In this document: positions 4,213-10,168 of the stretch, piece after piece | Layout: every line of letters begins with the position of its first letter | How positions within the stretch are numbered: position 1 is the first letter of the stretch | Origin: an uncultured Eubacteriales bacterium | Lineage (GTDB): Bacteria > Bacillota > Clostridia > Oscillospirales > Acutalibacteraceae | Assembly: GCA_900319255.1 (NCBI GenBank) | Contig: ONNU01000187.1 | Location: 1 to 10,168, forward strand | DNA: 10,168 bases | Direction of reading: 5' to 3' | Program-made: the position numbers and the translations under genes | The notes under the pieces: model-generated | Database searches by the model: none | What the model was told of the DNA's origin: nothing | The model's input: only the letters and a program-made list of their open reading frames with translations

Positions 4213-7107
4213 ATGAAATCAATAAAGAAAGCACTTGCGGTAATGCTGATGTCAGGAATGATACTGTCAGCAGCAGCGGCGGTGGGAGCTGTCCCGGCTG
4301 ATGCAGCGGTACGGTCTGCGGAGTATTCATACAAGCAGATCTCAGCAAGCGCAGCAGTAATCAGCTGCAATTCAGATATAGCCTATGCGGTGGTGGATAA
4401 GCCGGAGCTTGCATCGGTCAGTGTGAGCGGCTCAACGATCACTGTTGAAGGCGTAAGCGGAGCCGCAGGCGTGGTTGAGGTGGCTTTTTCTTCGGGCAGC
4501 GGAATTGCAAAGCTTGAAGTCCCTGTAGGATATACGACCTTTTCCTTTGATGGCAGCAGCCTTACAGTATTTGAGGGCAGCGATACAAAATATGAGATCA
4601 TCGGTATAAGCAGGGACGGCACAGAATATACCCCTGAGCCGCAGACTGATGCAAACGGAAACGCTGTATATTCAAATACCGATACCTATTCCCTGAATGT
4701 CAATATCAATAAAAAGGGCGGAACATACGCTTTTACAGGCAAGGGAGATGATATGAGCATATCGGTAAAGAAGGAGGCTACGGGAGATGCGAACCTTCTG
4801 CTCAGCGAGCTTACGCTTAAATCCTCGCTGACAAGTCCCCTGACGGTAAAGAAGGATTCCACTGCATCGGTAGCGGTGACAGCCCTTGAGGGTCATACCA
4901 ACACCCTGACGGACAGCGAACTTAATAACGCTGATCTTTACGGCGATACCGCAGACGGCGGCGACGGAAGCAATGCCGCATATGCAGAATCAGCGGTCAT
5001 CAAGTGCAAGGCTTCATCAGATATCACTCTCAACGGCAAGGGAACGCTGAATCTGGTATGCAATACAAAGAATGCGGTAAAATCAGGAGAATACGGCAGC
5101 CTTACCATCGAAGATATCGACCTGAATATCACATCAGCAAAAAACGGTATCTCCGCAGACAACACCCTTGAAATTAATTCCGGCAGCATTGATATCACGG
5201 CTGAGGCAGACGCTATCCGCACCGATCCTGATGCAGTGGACGCCGATGCAGGCTGCGCAGCTGATATCATAATAAACGGCGGCGATCTGACAATAAAATC
5301 AGGAAGCGACGGAATACAGTCAGCTCAGGATATCACGATAACAGGCGGCAGCTTTGATATCACAGCCGGCGCAGGCTATGACGATACAGCCTTTAACAAG
5401 GATACAATGAGCTGCAAGGGCATCAAGGCATCATACAGCAGTGATTCCACCGACTCCACAGATACCTCCGAAGCTACCAATACCATCACCATTACCGGGG
5501 GCAGCTTTGATCTGAATACAGCGGATGATGCTGTTCATTCGGACGGCTATGTGGTAGTGACCGGAGGAGATCTCAATATAATGACCGGAGATGACGGCAT
5601 TCATGCGGATACATCTCTTACGGTGGGCAGTGAAAACGCGGCGGACTGCAGTGTACATATTGATATAGGCAGCAGCTATGAGGGTCTTGAGGCTGGCAAT
5701 GTCTATCTTTATGCAGGCAGCTATAATATTACGGCATCAGATGACGCTATCAATGCAGCCGGCGGAAACGGAGGCAGCACAGAGGGCTTCAATCCCGGCG
5801 GCGGACCCGGCAGACCCGGCGGACAGGGAGGCCCCGGCGGTCAGGGAGGCTTTACACCGGGCGGCGGAGGCAGCCAGTCAGGAGATTATTCCCTCAATAT
5901 CTACGGCGGAAGGATCAATGTTGACTGTGAAGGCGACGGACTGGATTCAAACGGCGCGCTTACGATCACAGACGGCTCCGTCATTGTCTGGTCAGCACCG
6001 GCAAACAGCGACAACAATCCGCTGGACTGTGACGGAACGCTGACGATAAGCGGCGGAACGGTCTTTGCGGCAGGCTCATCGCAGATGTCAGGCACTCCCT
6101 CGTCATCATCACAGGGATATGTAAGATCAACAGCGACTGTGCAAAAAGGGAAAACAATAAATATAAACAACAACGGAACTACCGTATTTAATTCGATAGC
6201 AAAGAAGAATGTCAATTATGTTCTGTATTCCTCGCCGTCAGTAAGCTCCGGCAGCTATACGATAACAAGCGACAGCTCTTCTCTGATCTCTGATGATGAT
6301 AATTATTGTGAGCACAGCTTCGACAGCGGCGTTGTCACAAAATCAGCCACCTGTACAGATGACGGCGTAATCACCTATACCTGCGCAGATTGCGGCGCAG
6401 TGAAAACATCGGTCATTGAAGCGACCGGACATACACCCGGCGCAGCTGTCACAGAAACAGGAAATGACGGTTCATCCTGCAGCGTTGTACACTGCACAGT
6501 CTGCGGCGAAGAGCTGAGCAGAACGAAGCTTGCAGAGGGGCTTGCCAATAACTCAACGATCAATACGGAGATCGCTCAGATCGGAGATGATATCCGTCTG
6601 ACCGGTGCAGCCTCCGGCGGTACAGGCAGCTATCGCTACGCATTCTATTTCAAGCGCAGCTCCAACAGCAAATGGAACAAAATGGGAACAGAATTCGGCA
6701 CAAAAAGCTATGCGGTGCTTGTTCCCACAGCGGCAGCAAGCTATGACCTGAAGGTTATAGTAAAGGACAGCGCAGGCAATACAGCGGAAAAGACATTCAC
6801 AGCTGTTTCATACGAAAGCCTCCCTCTGACCAATATCTCAACGATCAGCACCGGCACGACCGTATCAGTCGGAAAGACCATAACCATAGCCGGCAGAACC
6901 ATCGGCGGCACAAAGCCCTGCACCTTTGAATTCTACTTCAAGCGCAGCGCCAACAGCAAATGGAACAAGCTCAGCTACGGAAGCGCCGGCATGACCTATG
7001 CAAAATTCACCCCCACTGCAGCGGCAAGCTATGACCTGAAATGCGTTGCTACCGACAGCACCGGCACAGTATCCGTCAAGACCTGCACCATCACCAGTGT
7101 GAACTGA
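4213..7107 (+). CDS. Secreted beta-helix carbohydrate-binding protein (Cthe_2159-like) with a Cys-rich and a duplicated C-terminal module
   Basis: A 964-residue exported protein. The start is ATG 4213, 7 nt after GGAGGG (4200-4205); the ATG at 4198 overlaps that site and is less likely. A signal peptide is clear: 'MKSIKKAL', a hydrophobic core, then Ala-rich cleavage near A31. Residues about 150-625 are built of coils such as 'ITITGGSFDI', 'VVVTGGDLNI' and 'LTISGGTV' alternating with Asp-rich turns like 'DDGIHAD', as in right-handed beta-helix proteins of the Cthe_2159 family, which bind cellulose and pectic polymers with calcium. A Gly/Pro-rich loop (about 517-557) interrupts the helix. Residues about 699-771 form a four-Cys module with two CxxC pairs ('CADCG', 'CTVCG'). 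Residues 779-964 hold two copies of a 96-residue beta-sandwich-like repeat with 'FKRSxNSKWNK' and 'AASYDLK'. No LPXTG, dockerin or SLH motif is visible, so attachment may be non-covalent. The assignment comes from motif recognition only. Confidence 0.88.
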   Translation: MKSIKKALAVMLMSGMILSAAAAVGAVPADAAVRSAEYSYKQISASAAVISCNSDIAYAVVDKPELASVSVSGSTITVEGVSGAAGVVEVAFSSGSGIAKLEVPVGYTTFSFDGSSLTVFEGSDTKYEIIGISRDGTEYTPEPQTDANGNAVYSNTDTYSLNVNINKKGGTYAFTGKGDDMSISVKKEATGDANLLLSELTLKSSLTSPLTVKKDSTASVAVTALEGHTNTLTDSELNNADLYGDTADGGDGSNAAYAESAVIKCKASSDITLNGKGTLNLVCNTKNAVKSGEYGSLTIEDIDLNITSAKNGISADNTLEINSGSIDITAEADAIRTDPDAVDADAGCAADIIINGGDLTIKSGSDGIQSAQDITITGGSFDITAGAGYDDTAFNKDTMSCKGIKASYSSDSTDSTDTSEATNTITITGGSFDLNTADDAVHSDGYVVVTGGDLNIMTGDDGIHADTSLTVGSENAADCSVHIDIGSSYEGLEAGNVYLYAGSYNITASDDAINAAGGNGGSTEGFNPGGGPGRPGGQGGPGGQGGFTPGGGGSQSGDYSLNIYGGRINVDCEGDGLDSNGALTITDGSVIVWSAPANSDNNPLDCDGTLTISGGTVFAAGSSQMSGTPSSSSQGYVRSTATVQKGKTININNNGTTVFNSIAKKNVNYVLYSSPSVSSGSYTITSDSSSLISDDDNYCEHSFDSGVVTKSATCTDDGVITYTCADCGAVKTSVIEATGHTPGAAVTETGNDGSSCSVVHCTVCGEELSRTKLAEGLANNSTINTEIAQIGDDIRLTGAASGGTGSYRYAFYFKRSSNSKWNKMGTEFGTKSYAVLVPTAAASYDLKVIVKDSAGNTAEKTFTAVSYESLPLTNISTISTGTTVSVGKTITIAGRTIGGTKPCTFEFYFKRSANSKWNKLSYGSAGMTYAKFTPTAAASYDLKCVATDSTGTVSVKTCTITSVN
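6547..7104 (+). repeat. Tandem 96-codon duplication at the 3' end of the secreted-protein gene
   Basis: Two in-frame units, 6547-6834 and 6835-7104 (the second slightly shorter), have a period of exactly 288 bp. TTCAAGCGCAGC recurs at 6649 and 6937, and GCAAGCTATGACCTGAA at 6736 and 7024. DNA identity is patchy outside these blocks, so the duplication is old and kept by protein constraint. Confidence 0.85.
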
Positions 7108-7144
7108 GGCAGCTCTTGTAAGATCCCGCCCTGAGTTATTGCAG

Positions 7145-7162
7145 CAAAAACCCGGGTTTTTG
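7145..7162. terminator. 18-bp perfect palindrome downstream of the secreted-protein gene, possible terminator
   Basis: CAAAAACCCGGGTTTTTG is fully self-complementary and lies 38 nt after the stop codon. As RNA it could fold into a stem with a CCGG loop, with T residues forming the descending arm, on either strand. The stem is AU-rich and lacks a separate U tract, so terminator function is uncertain. Confidence 0.4.
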
Positions 7163-7392
7163 TTACAGAAACTCCGCTTTTGCTGCAAAAACTCCCCTTT
7201 ATCCTACAATAAGTGCACAAAGAAAATAAAAGTAAAATAAAGCAAAGAAAATAATACGAAAATAAATCAGACGAAAGGCGGTGCAGCTCTTTCCGGCGCT
7301 TGGCTCTGAAAGCGTGAGCAATGACTTTTTGAAGCTTTCAAGAAGCGACGGCGACAGGATAATAATATTTTTGATATTTTTAATAACACCTG

Positions 7393-7426
7393 AATCCGTG
7401 AAACTGACAGCTGAGTTTCACGGATT
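7393..7426. repeat. 13-bp perfect inverted repeat with 8-nt loop
   Basis: AATCCGTGAAACT (7393-7405) pairs perfectly with AGTTTCACGGATT (7414-7426) around GACAGCTG. No T run follows on either strand, so it does not fit a standard intrinsic terminator. It could be an RNA hairpin or a protein-binding site. Confidence 0.75.
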
Positions 7427-7507
7427 AAGATAACAGTACATGACCGGCTGCGCTGTGCTGTTCAAAAAAGGCAGCCCTTATCACAATTAATACTTCCGAT
7501 ACTTTTC

Positions 7508-7555
7508 AAAGCGGCGCCCGGCAGAGAAATATGCATCTCTGCCGGGCACCGCTTT
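7508..7555 (-). terminator. Terminator-like hairpin after the helicase gene
   Basis: A long stem: GCCCGGCAGAGA (7516-7527) pairs with TCTCTGCCGGGC (7536-7547) around an 8-nt loop. After one mismatch it extends by AAAGCGG/CCGCTTT (7508-7514 with 7549-7555). It begins 13 nt past the helicase stop codon. The T run after the stem is weak (CTTTG), so termination may be inefficient or bidirectional. Confidence 0.6.
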
Positions 7556-7567
7556 GTATATGGATTT

Positions 7568-9946
7568 TTATAATATTTCAAGAACAGCATAATTTGCCAT
7601 GATCTTTTTTGTTCCAGCTTTATCAAAAGCTATCTCAAGCAACGTATCGGATGCCATAGGACGCGCTCCAACGATAAGACCGTCCCCGAAGCTCTTGTGG
7701 CGTACTCTCATACCGATGCTGTATTGTCTGCCGCTTGACTGACGGTGGGGCTGAGAGGATATGGTCTTGCTCTGGGCAAGCTCTTCTCTGCGCCTTTCCC
7801 CCTTTGCAGCCTTTGCGGCTCCGTTCAGCTCAACATGGGGCTTTTCCTGTTCCTGCACAAGGCTTGCGGGAAGCTCTGCAAGAAAGCGTGACGGACGGTT
7901 ATAGGAGGTCTTTCCGAAAAGCGTTCTCATTCTGGAGGTGATAAGGAAGAGCCTCTTTTTTGCTCTGGTAATGCCCACATATGCGAGCCTTCGTTCCTCC
8001 TGCATTTCCTCTTCGGACAGGGTAGCCATATAGCTGGGGAAGGTATTTTCCTCCATGCCCGGGATAAAGACATTATCAAATTCAAGTCCCTTTGCGCTGT
8101 GGAGGGTCATCATAACAACGCATCCGGAAGCATCCTCGGAATTGTATGTATCAAGATCCGTGAACAGAGCCACCTCTTCAAGAAAGCCCTGGAGGGTCGC
8201 ATTGTCGGGATTTTCCTGTTCATACCGCATGATGCTGGATTTCAGCTCCTGCACGTTTTCCACAGCTTCGTCACCGTGATCGCTTTCCTTTTTGATAAAG
8301 GAAACGTATCCGGTTTTTTCAAGGAGCGTGCTGTACATTTCGGAAACAGGTGTGCCGCTTTCAAGGATTTCGCTCATTTCCTCGATGATGCTGCAGAAAT
8401 CCTCGAGCTTTTTGCTGCTTTTGATAAGAGCTTCAAATTCCTCGCTGCGCTGCATGGTCTCATACATACTCTGACCCAGCATTGTGCCGATCTCCTCAAT
8501 CTGGGAAACGGTCTTGTCGCCGATACCGCGCTTGGGAATATTGATGATCCTTCTGAGCCTGATATTATCGCTGTGGTTGCTGATAACGCTGAGATATGCG
8601 ATCATATCACGGATCTCACGGCGCTCATAGAAGCGTCTGCCGCCGATTATTTTATAGGGTATGCCAGCCCTTACGAAGGAACGCTCGATGCTCTGGGACT
8701 GGGAGTTCATTCTGTAAAGTACAGCATAATCGCTGAAGCTGCCCCCCTGGGCAACGCCGTCATTCAGGGTGTTGATGATAAAGCGGCTTTCGTCATATTC
8801 ATCATGGGCGTTATATCTGAGGATTTTTTCGCCTTTTTCGTTATCTGTCCAAAGTGTCTTGGCTTTTCTTGCGCTGTTATTTACGATAACGCTGTTGGCT
8901 GCGTCAAGGATATTTTTTGTGGAGCGGTAATTCTGCTCAAGCTTGATTACGGTGGTATTATCGAAGGTATCCTCAAATTCAAGGATATTCCTGATAGTCG
9001 CGCCTCTGAAGCGGTAGATGCTCTGGTCGTCATCGCCCACGACACAAAGGTTGCCGTGAACCTGTGAAAGCAGTCTTACCAGCTCATACTGCATATGGTT
9101 GGTATCCTGATATTCGTCCACCATGATATACTGGAACTGATTGCCGTATTTTTCCCTGATCTCAGGATTATCCCTGAGCAGGACAACGGTATAGTATATC
9201 ATATCGTCAAAGTCCATAGCATCGGCTTTGATAAGCCTTTCCTGATAGAGCTTATAGACCTTGTATATTGAAATGAGCCTGCTGTCATTCTCAGCGTATT
9301 CTGCAAAAGCCTCCGGATCCATCATATTATCCTTGGCGTTGGAAATCTCTGACATTACCGAACGCACGGGGAGCATTTTCTCATCAATACGCAGGGTTTT
9401 CAGGCAGTCCTTGATAAGTCTTTTCTGATCGTCCGTATCATATACGGTGAAATGGCTGCTGAAACCGACATACTGGGCGTTGCTTCTGAGTATTCTTCCG
9501 CAGGCGCTGTGGAAGGTGGAAGCCCAGATATCAAGTCCCTGTTCCCCCACTCTGCGGCAGATACGGTCTTTAAGCTCATGGGCTGCCTTGTTTGTAAAGG
9601 TGATGGCAAGTATCCTCCAGGGCGCAGGGGCAGAAACGGACAATCTCTGCACAAGCTCATCACGGAGCGGAGTTTTGTCTGCTGCTGCTTTTCTTATTTC
9701 ATTTATTTCGTCATCGTCATAGCTGCCGTATACCCGGTCGGTCTCATAGGCGCATCCCCATCTGAGCAGATTTGCGATCCTGTTGACAAGAACGGTAGTT
9801 TTACCGCTGCCCGCGCCTGCAAGAACAAGCAAAGGGCCTGTGAGCGTATAGACAGCCTGCTGCTGCATATCATTAAGACCGGAGAATTCATTTTCAATTA
9901 TTTCCCGTCTGAGAGCTGCGATCTCGCTGTATAATTCTTCGTTCAA
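7568..9946 (-). CDS. pcrA: UvrD/PcrA-type ATP-dependent 3'-5' DNA helicase
   Basis: A superfamily 1A helicase for repair, replication-fork clearance and transcription-coupled repair, acting in the cytoplasm. With the TTG start at 9946 it has 792 residues. Motifs in order: Q motif 'LNDMQQQAV' (24-32), Walker A 'AGAGSGKTT' (43-51), Ia 'ITFTNKAAHEL' (115-125), Ib 'STFHSACGR' (143-151), Walker B 'MVDEYQDT' (275-282), III 'VGDDDQSIYRFRGA' (303-316), IV 'EQNYRST' (337-343), V 'TLHSAKGLEFD' (614-624) and VI 'RRLAYVGITRAKKR' (652-665). The C-terminal tail (about 746-792, 'MRVRHKSFGDGLI') is the tudor-like fold that binds RNA polymerase in PcrA. It is longer than the usual 720-740 residues partly because of an insertion of about 40 residues (about 64-108) between Walker A and motif Ia. 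I chose TTG 9946 because GAGG lies 7 nt upstream; an in-frame TTG at 9985 has no clear site and would place a hairpin in the coding region. Confidence 0.96.
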   Translation of the reverse strand: MNEELYSEIAALRREIIENEFSGLNDMQQQAVYTLTGPLLVLAGAGSGKTTVLVNRIANLLRWGCAYETDRVYGSYDDDEINEIRKAAADKTPLRDELVQRLSVSAPAPWRILAITFTNKAAHELKDRICRRVGEQGLDIWASTFHSACGRILRSNAQYVGFSSHFTVYDTDDQKRLIKDCLKTLRIDEKMLPVRSVMSEISNAKDNMMDPEAFAEYAENDSRLISIYKVYKLYQERLIKADAMDFDDMIYYTVVLLRDNPEIREKYGNQFQYIMVDEYQDTNHMQYELVRLLSQVHGNLCVVGDDDQSIYRFRGATIRNILEFEDTFDNTTVIKLEQNYRSTKNILDAANSVIVNNSARKAKTLWTDNEKGEKILRYNAHDEYDESRFIINTLNDGVAQGGSFSDYAVLYRMNSQSQSIERSFVRAGIPYKIIGGRRFYERREIRDMIAYLSVISNHSDNIRLRRIINIPKRGIGDKTVSQIEEIGTMLGQSMYETMQRSEEFEALIKSSKKLEDFCSIIEEMSEILESGTPVSEMYSTLLEKTGYVSFIKKESDHGDEAVENVQELKSSIMRYEQENPDNATLQGFLEEVALFTDLDTYNSEDASGCVVMMTLHSAKGLEFDNVFIPGMEENTFPSYMATLSEEEMQEERRLAYVGITRAKKRLFLITSRMRTLFGKTSYNRPSRFLAELPASLVQEQEKPHVELNGAAKAAKGERRREELAQSKTISSQPHRQSSGRQYSIGMRVRHKSFGDGLIVGARPMASDTLLEIAFDKAGTKKIMANYAVLEIL

Positions 9947-9963
9947 TTCATTTCCTCTTTTCC

Positions 9964-9984
9964 TGACGCCATATCCCGGCGTCA
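9964..9984 (-). promoter_or_regulatory. Inverted repeat in the helicase mRNA leader
   Basis: TGACGCC-N7-GGCGTCA is a perfect 7-bp inverted repeat between the promoter and the ribosome binding site of the helicase gene. It would form a GC-rich hairpin 6 nt before the SD or serve as an operator. It does not match the Gram-positive LexA box that I know. Confidence 0.45.
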
Positions 9985-10012
9985 ATATTCATTATTCTTT
10001 TCGCGTACTTCT

Positions 10013-10041
10013 ATTTTACACCAATTCCCCAACAATATCAA
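10013..10041 (-). promoter_or_regulatory. Promoter of the helicase gene
   Basis: On the minus strand a -35 TTGATA (10036-10041) and a -10 TAAAAT (10013-10018) are separated by exactly 17 bp, a good sigma-A match. The predicted start near 10006 gives a leader of about 60 nt. The right copy of the structured repeat begins 10 bp upstream. Confidence 0.75.
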
Positions 10042-10050
10042 GTCCACCCA

Positions 10051-10167
10051 CCGCCGGCGTGCCGCCGGTGTCAAGATCGCGGGGGCAGGTCTGACAAAGC
10101 GTTACTTTCGCTCTCGCGTGTTATACTTGGTTGGTAAGGGGAAACAAAAAATTCCCAAAGCCAGCTC
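10051..10167 (+). repeat. Right copy of the structured intergenic repeat (about 117 bp)
   Basis: The inverted counterpart of 3899-4013. It begins with the GC hairpin in CCGCCGGCGTGCCGCCGG (10051-10068), continues through TGTCA/TGACA (10069-10096) and CGCTCTCGCG, and ends with GGGAA/TTCCC and CCAGCTC near the window edge. In both copies the small terminal hairpin is kept but in a shifted register (GGGAA/TTCCC here, GGAAA/TTTCC on the left). Read this way it leads rightward, out of the window. Confidence 0.8.
10119..10127 (+). promoter_or_regulatory. Extended -10 motif inside the right repeat, facing out of the window
   Basis: TGT-TATACT on the plus strand, identical to the motif in the left copy, with no good -35. 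It could drive a plus-strand gene beyond the right edge, which I cannot see. Confidence 0.3.
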
Positions 10168-10168
10168 A

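Larger units (their letters stand above)
7108..7567. other. Convergent intergenic region with inverted repeats and an A-rich tract
   Basis: These 460 bp lie between the stops of two converging genes. They hold an 18-bp palindrome (7145-7162), loosely repeated stretches of the form TTTTGCTGCAAAAACTCC (about 7138-7198), an A/G-rich tract on the plus strand (about 7217-7278), a 13-bp perfect inverted repeat (7393-7426) and the helicase-side terminator hairpin (7508-7555). I see no convincing gene; a 50-codon frame from GTG 7281 is discussed among the rejected items. Confidence 0.7.

Noticed and set aside
5678..6043. 121-codon plus-strand frame within the secreted-protein gene
   Set aside because: An out-of-frame reading of the Gly-rich repeat region; the overlapping frame has clear beta-helix motifs.
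7138..7198. Possible CRISPR-like short repeats
   Set aside because: The similar stretches are degenerate, about 20 bp and adjacent without unique spacers, and no cas gene is present.
7281..7433. 50-codon frame starting at GTG in the convergent intergenic region
   Set aside because: The GGCG before it is too close to act as a good ribosome binding site, the 13-bp hairpin lies inside it, and the translation resembles no family I know.
8099..9067. 322-codon open frame on the plus strand
   Set aside because: It lies wholly antisense to the PcrA gene, whose helicase motifs are unmistakable. It shows no recognisable domain and is a codon-usage shadow.

Overview
The window looks like chromosomal DNA of an anaerobic Gram-positive bacterium of the Ruminococcaceae/Oscillospiraceae, most likely Ruminococcus. 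I infer this from moderate GC, strong GGAGG-type ribosome binding sites, a large secreted Ser/Thr/Asp/Gly-rich beta-helix protein of the Cthe_2159 carbohydrate-binding type, and a PcrA helicase with a tudor-like tail. No database search was possible.

Layout. From the left edge to about 3.85 kb, four regulatory genes lie on the minus strand. In transcription order they are an OmpR-family response regulator with an intact phosphorylation site (3174-3845), its histidine kinase (1801-3174), a short intergenic gap, a second OmpR-like regulator (1061-1660), and a second histidine kinase cut by the window start (1-1068). A roughly 370-bp divergent regulatory region (3846-4212) separates them from a plus-strand gene (4213-7107) for a 964-residue secreted protein. 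Then comes a 460-bp convergent intergenic stretch with several inverted repeats. Last is a UvrD/PcrA-type DNA helicase on the minus strand (7568-9946) with its own clear promoter.

Main discovery. The second two-component pair (1-1660) has lost its phosphorelay chemistry on both sides. The kinase has Lys220 where the phosphoacceptor His belongs. The regulator has Ser51 in place of the phosphoacceptor Asp and has also lost the second acidic-pocket residue, the switch Ser/Thr and the conserved Lys. Both reading frames are intact and overlap by 8 nt, so this looks like a maintained 'pseudo' two-component system rather than decay. It sits directly downstream of a pair whose phosphorelay residues are intact.

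Regulation. The secreted-protein promoter has a perfect TATAAT but no -35 box. In its place are four TTTAAG-like direct repeats at exact 11-bp spacing, the pattern expected for tandem binding of an OmpR/PhoB-family regulator. The divergently encoded regulator is the obvious candidate. A structured element of about 115 bp occurs twice in inverted orientation (3899-4013 and 10051-10167). It holds a GC-rich hairpin and a conserved extended -10 motif, and it looks like a dispersed intergenic repeat that may carry a promoter.
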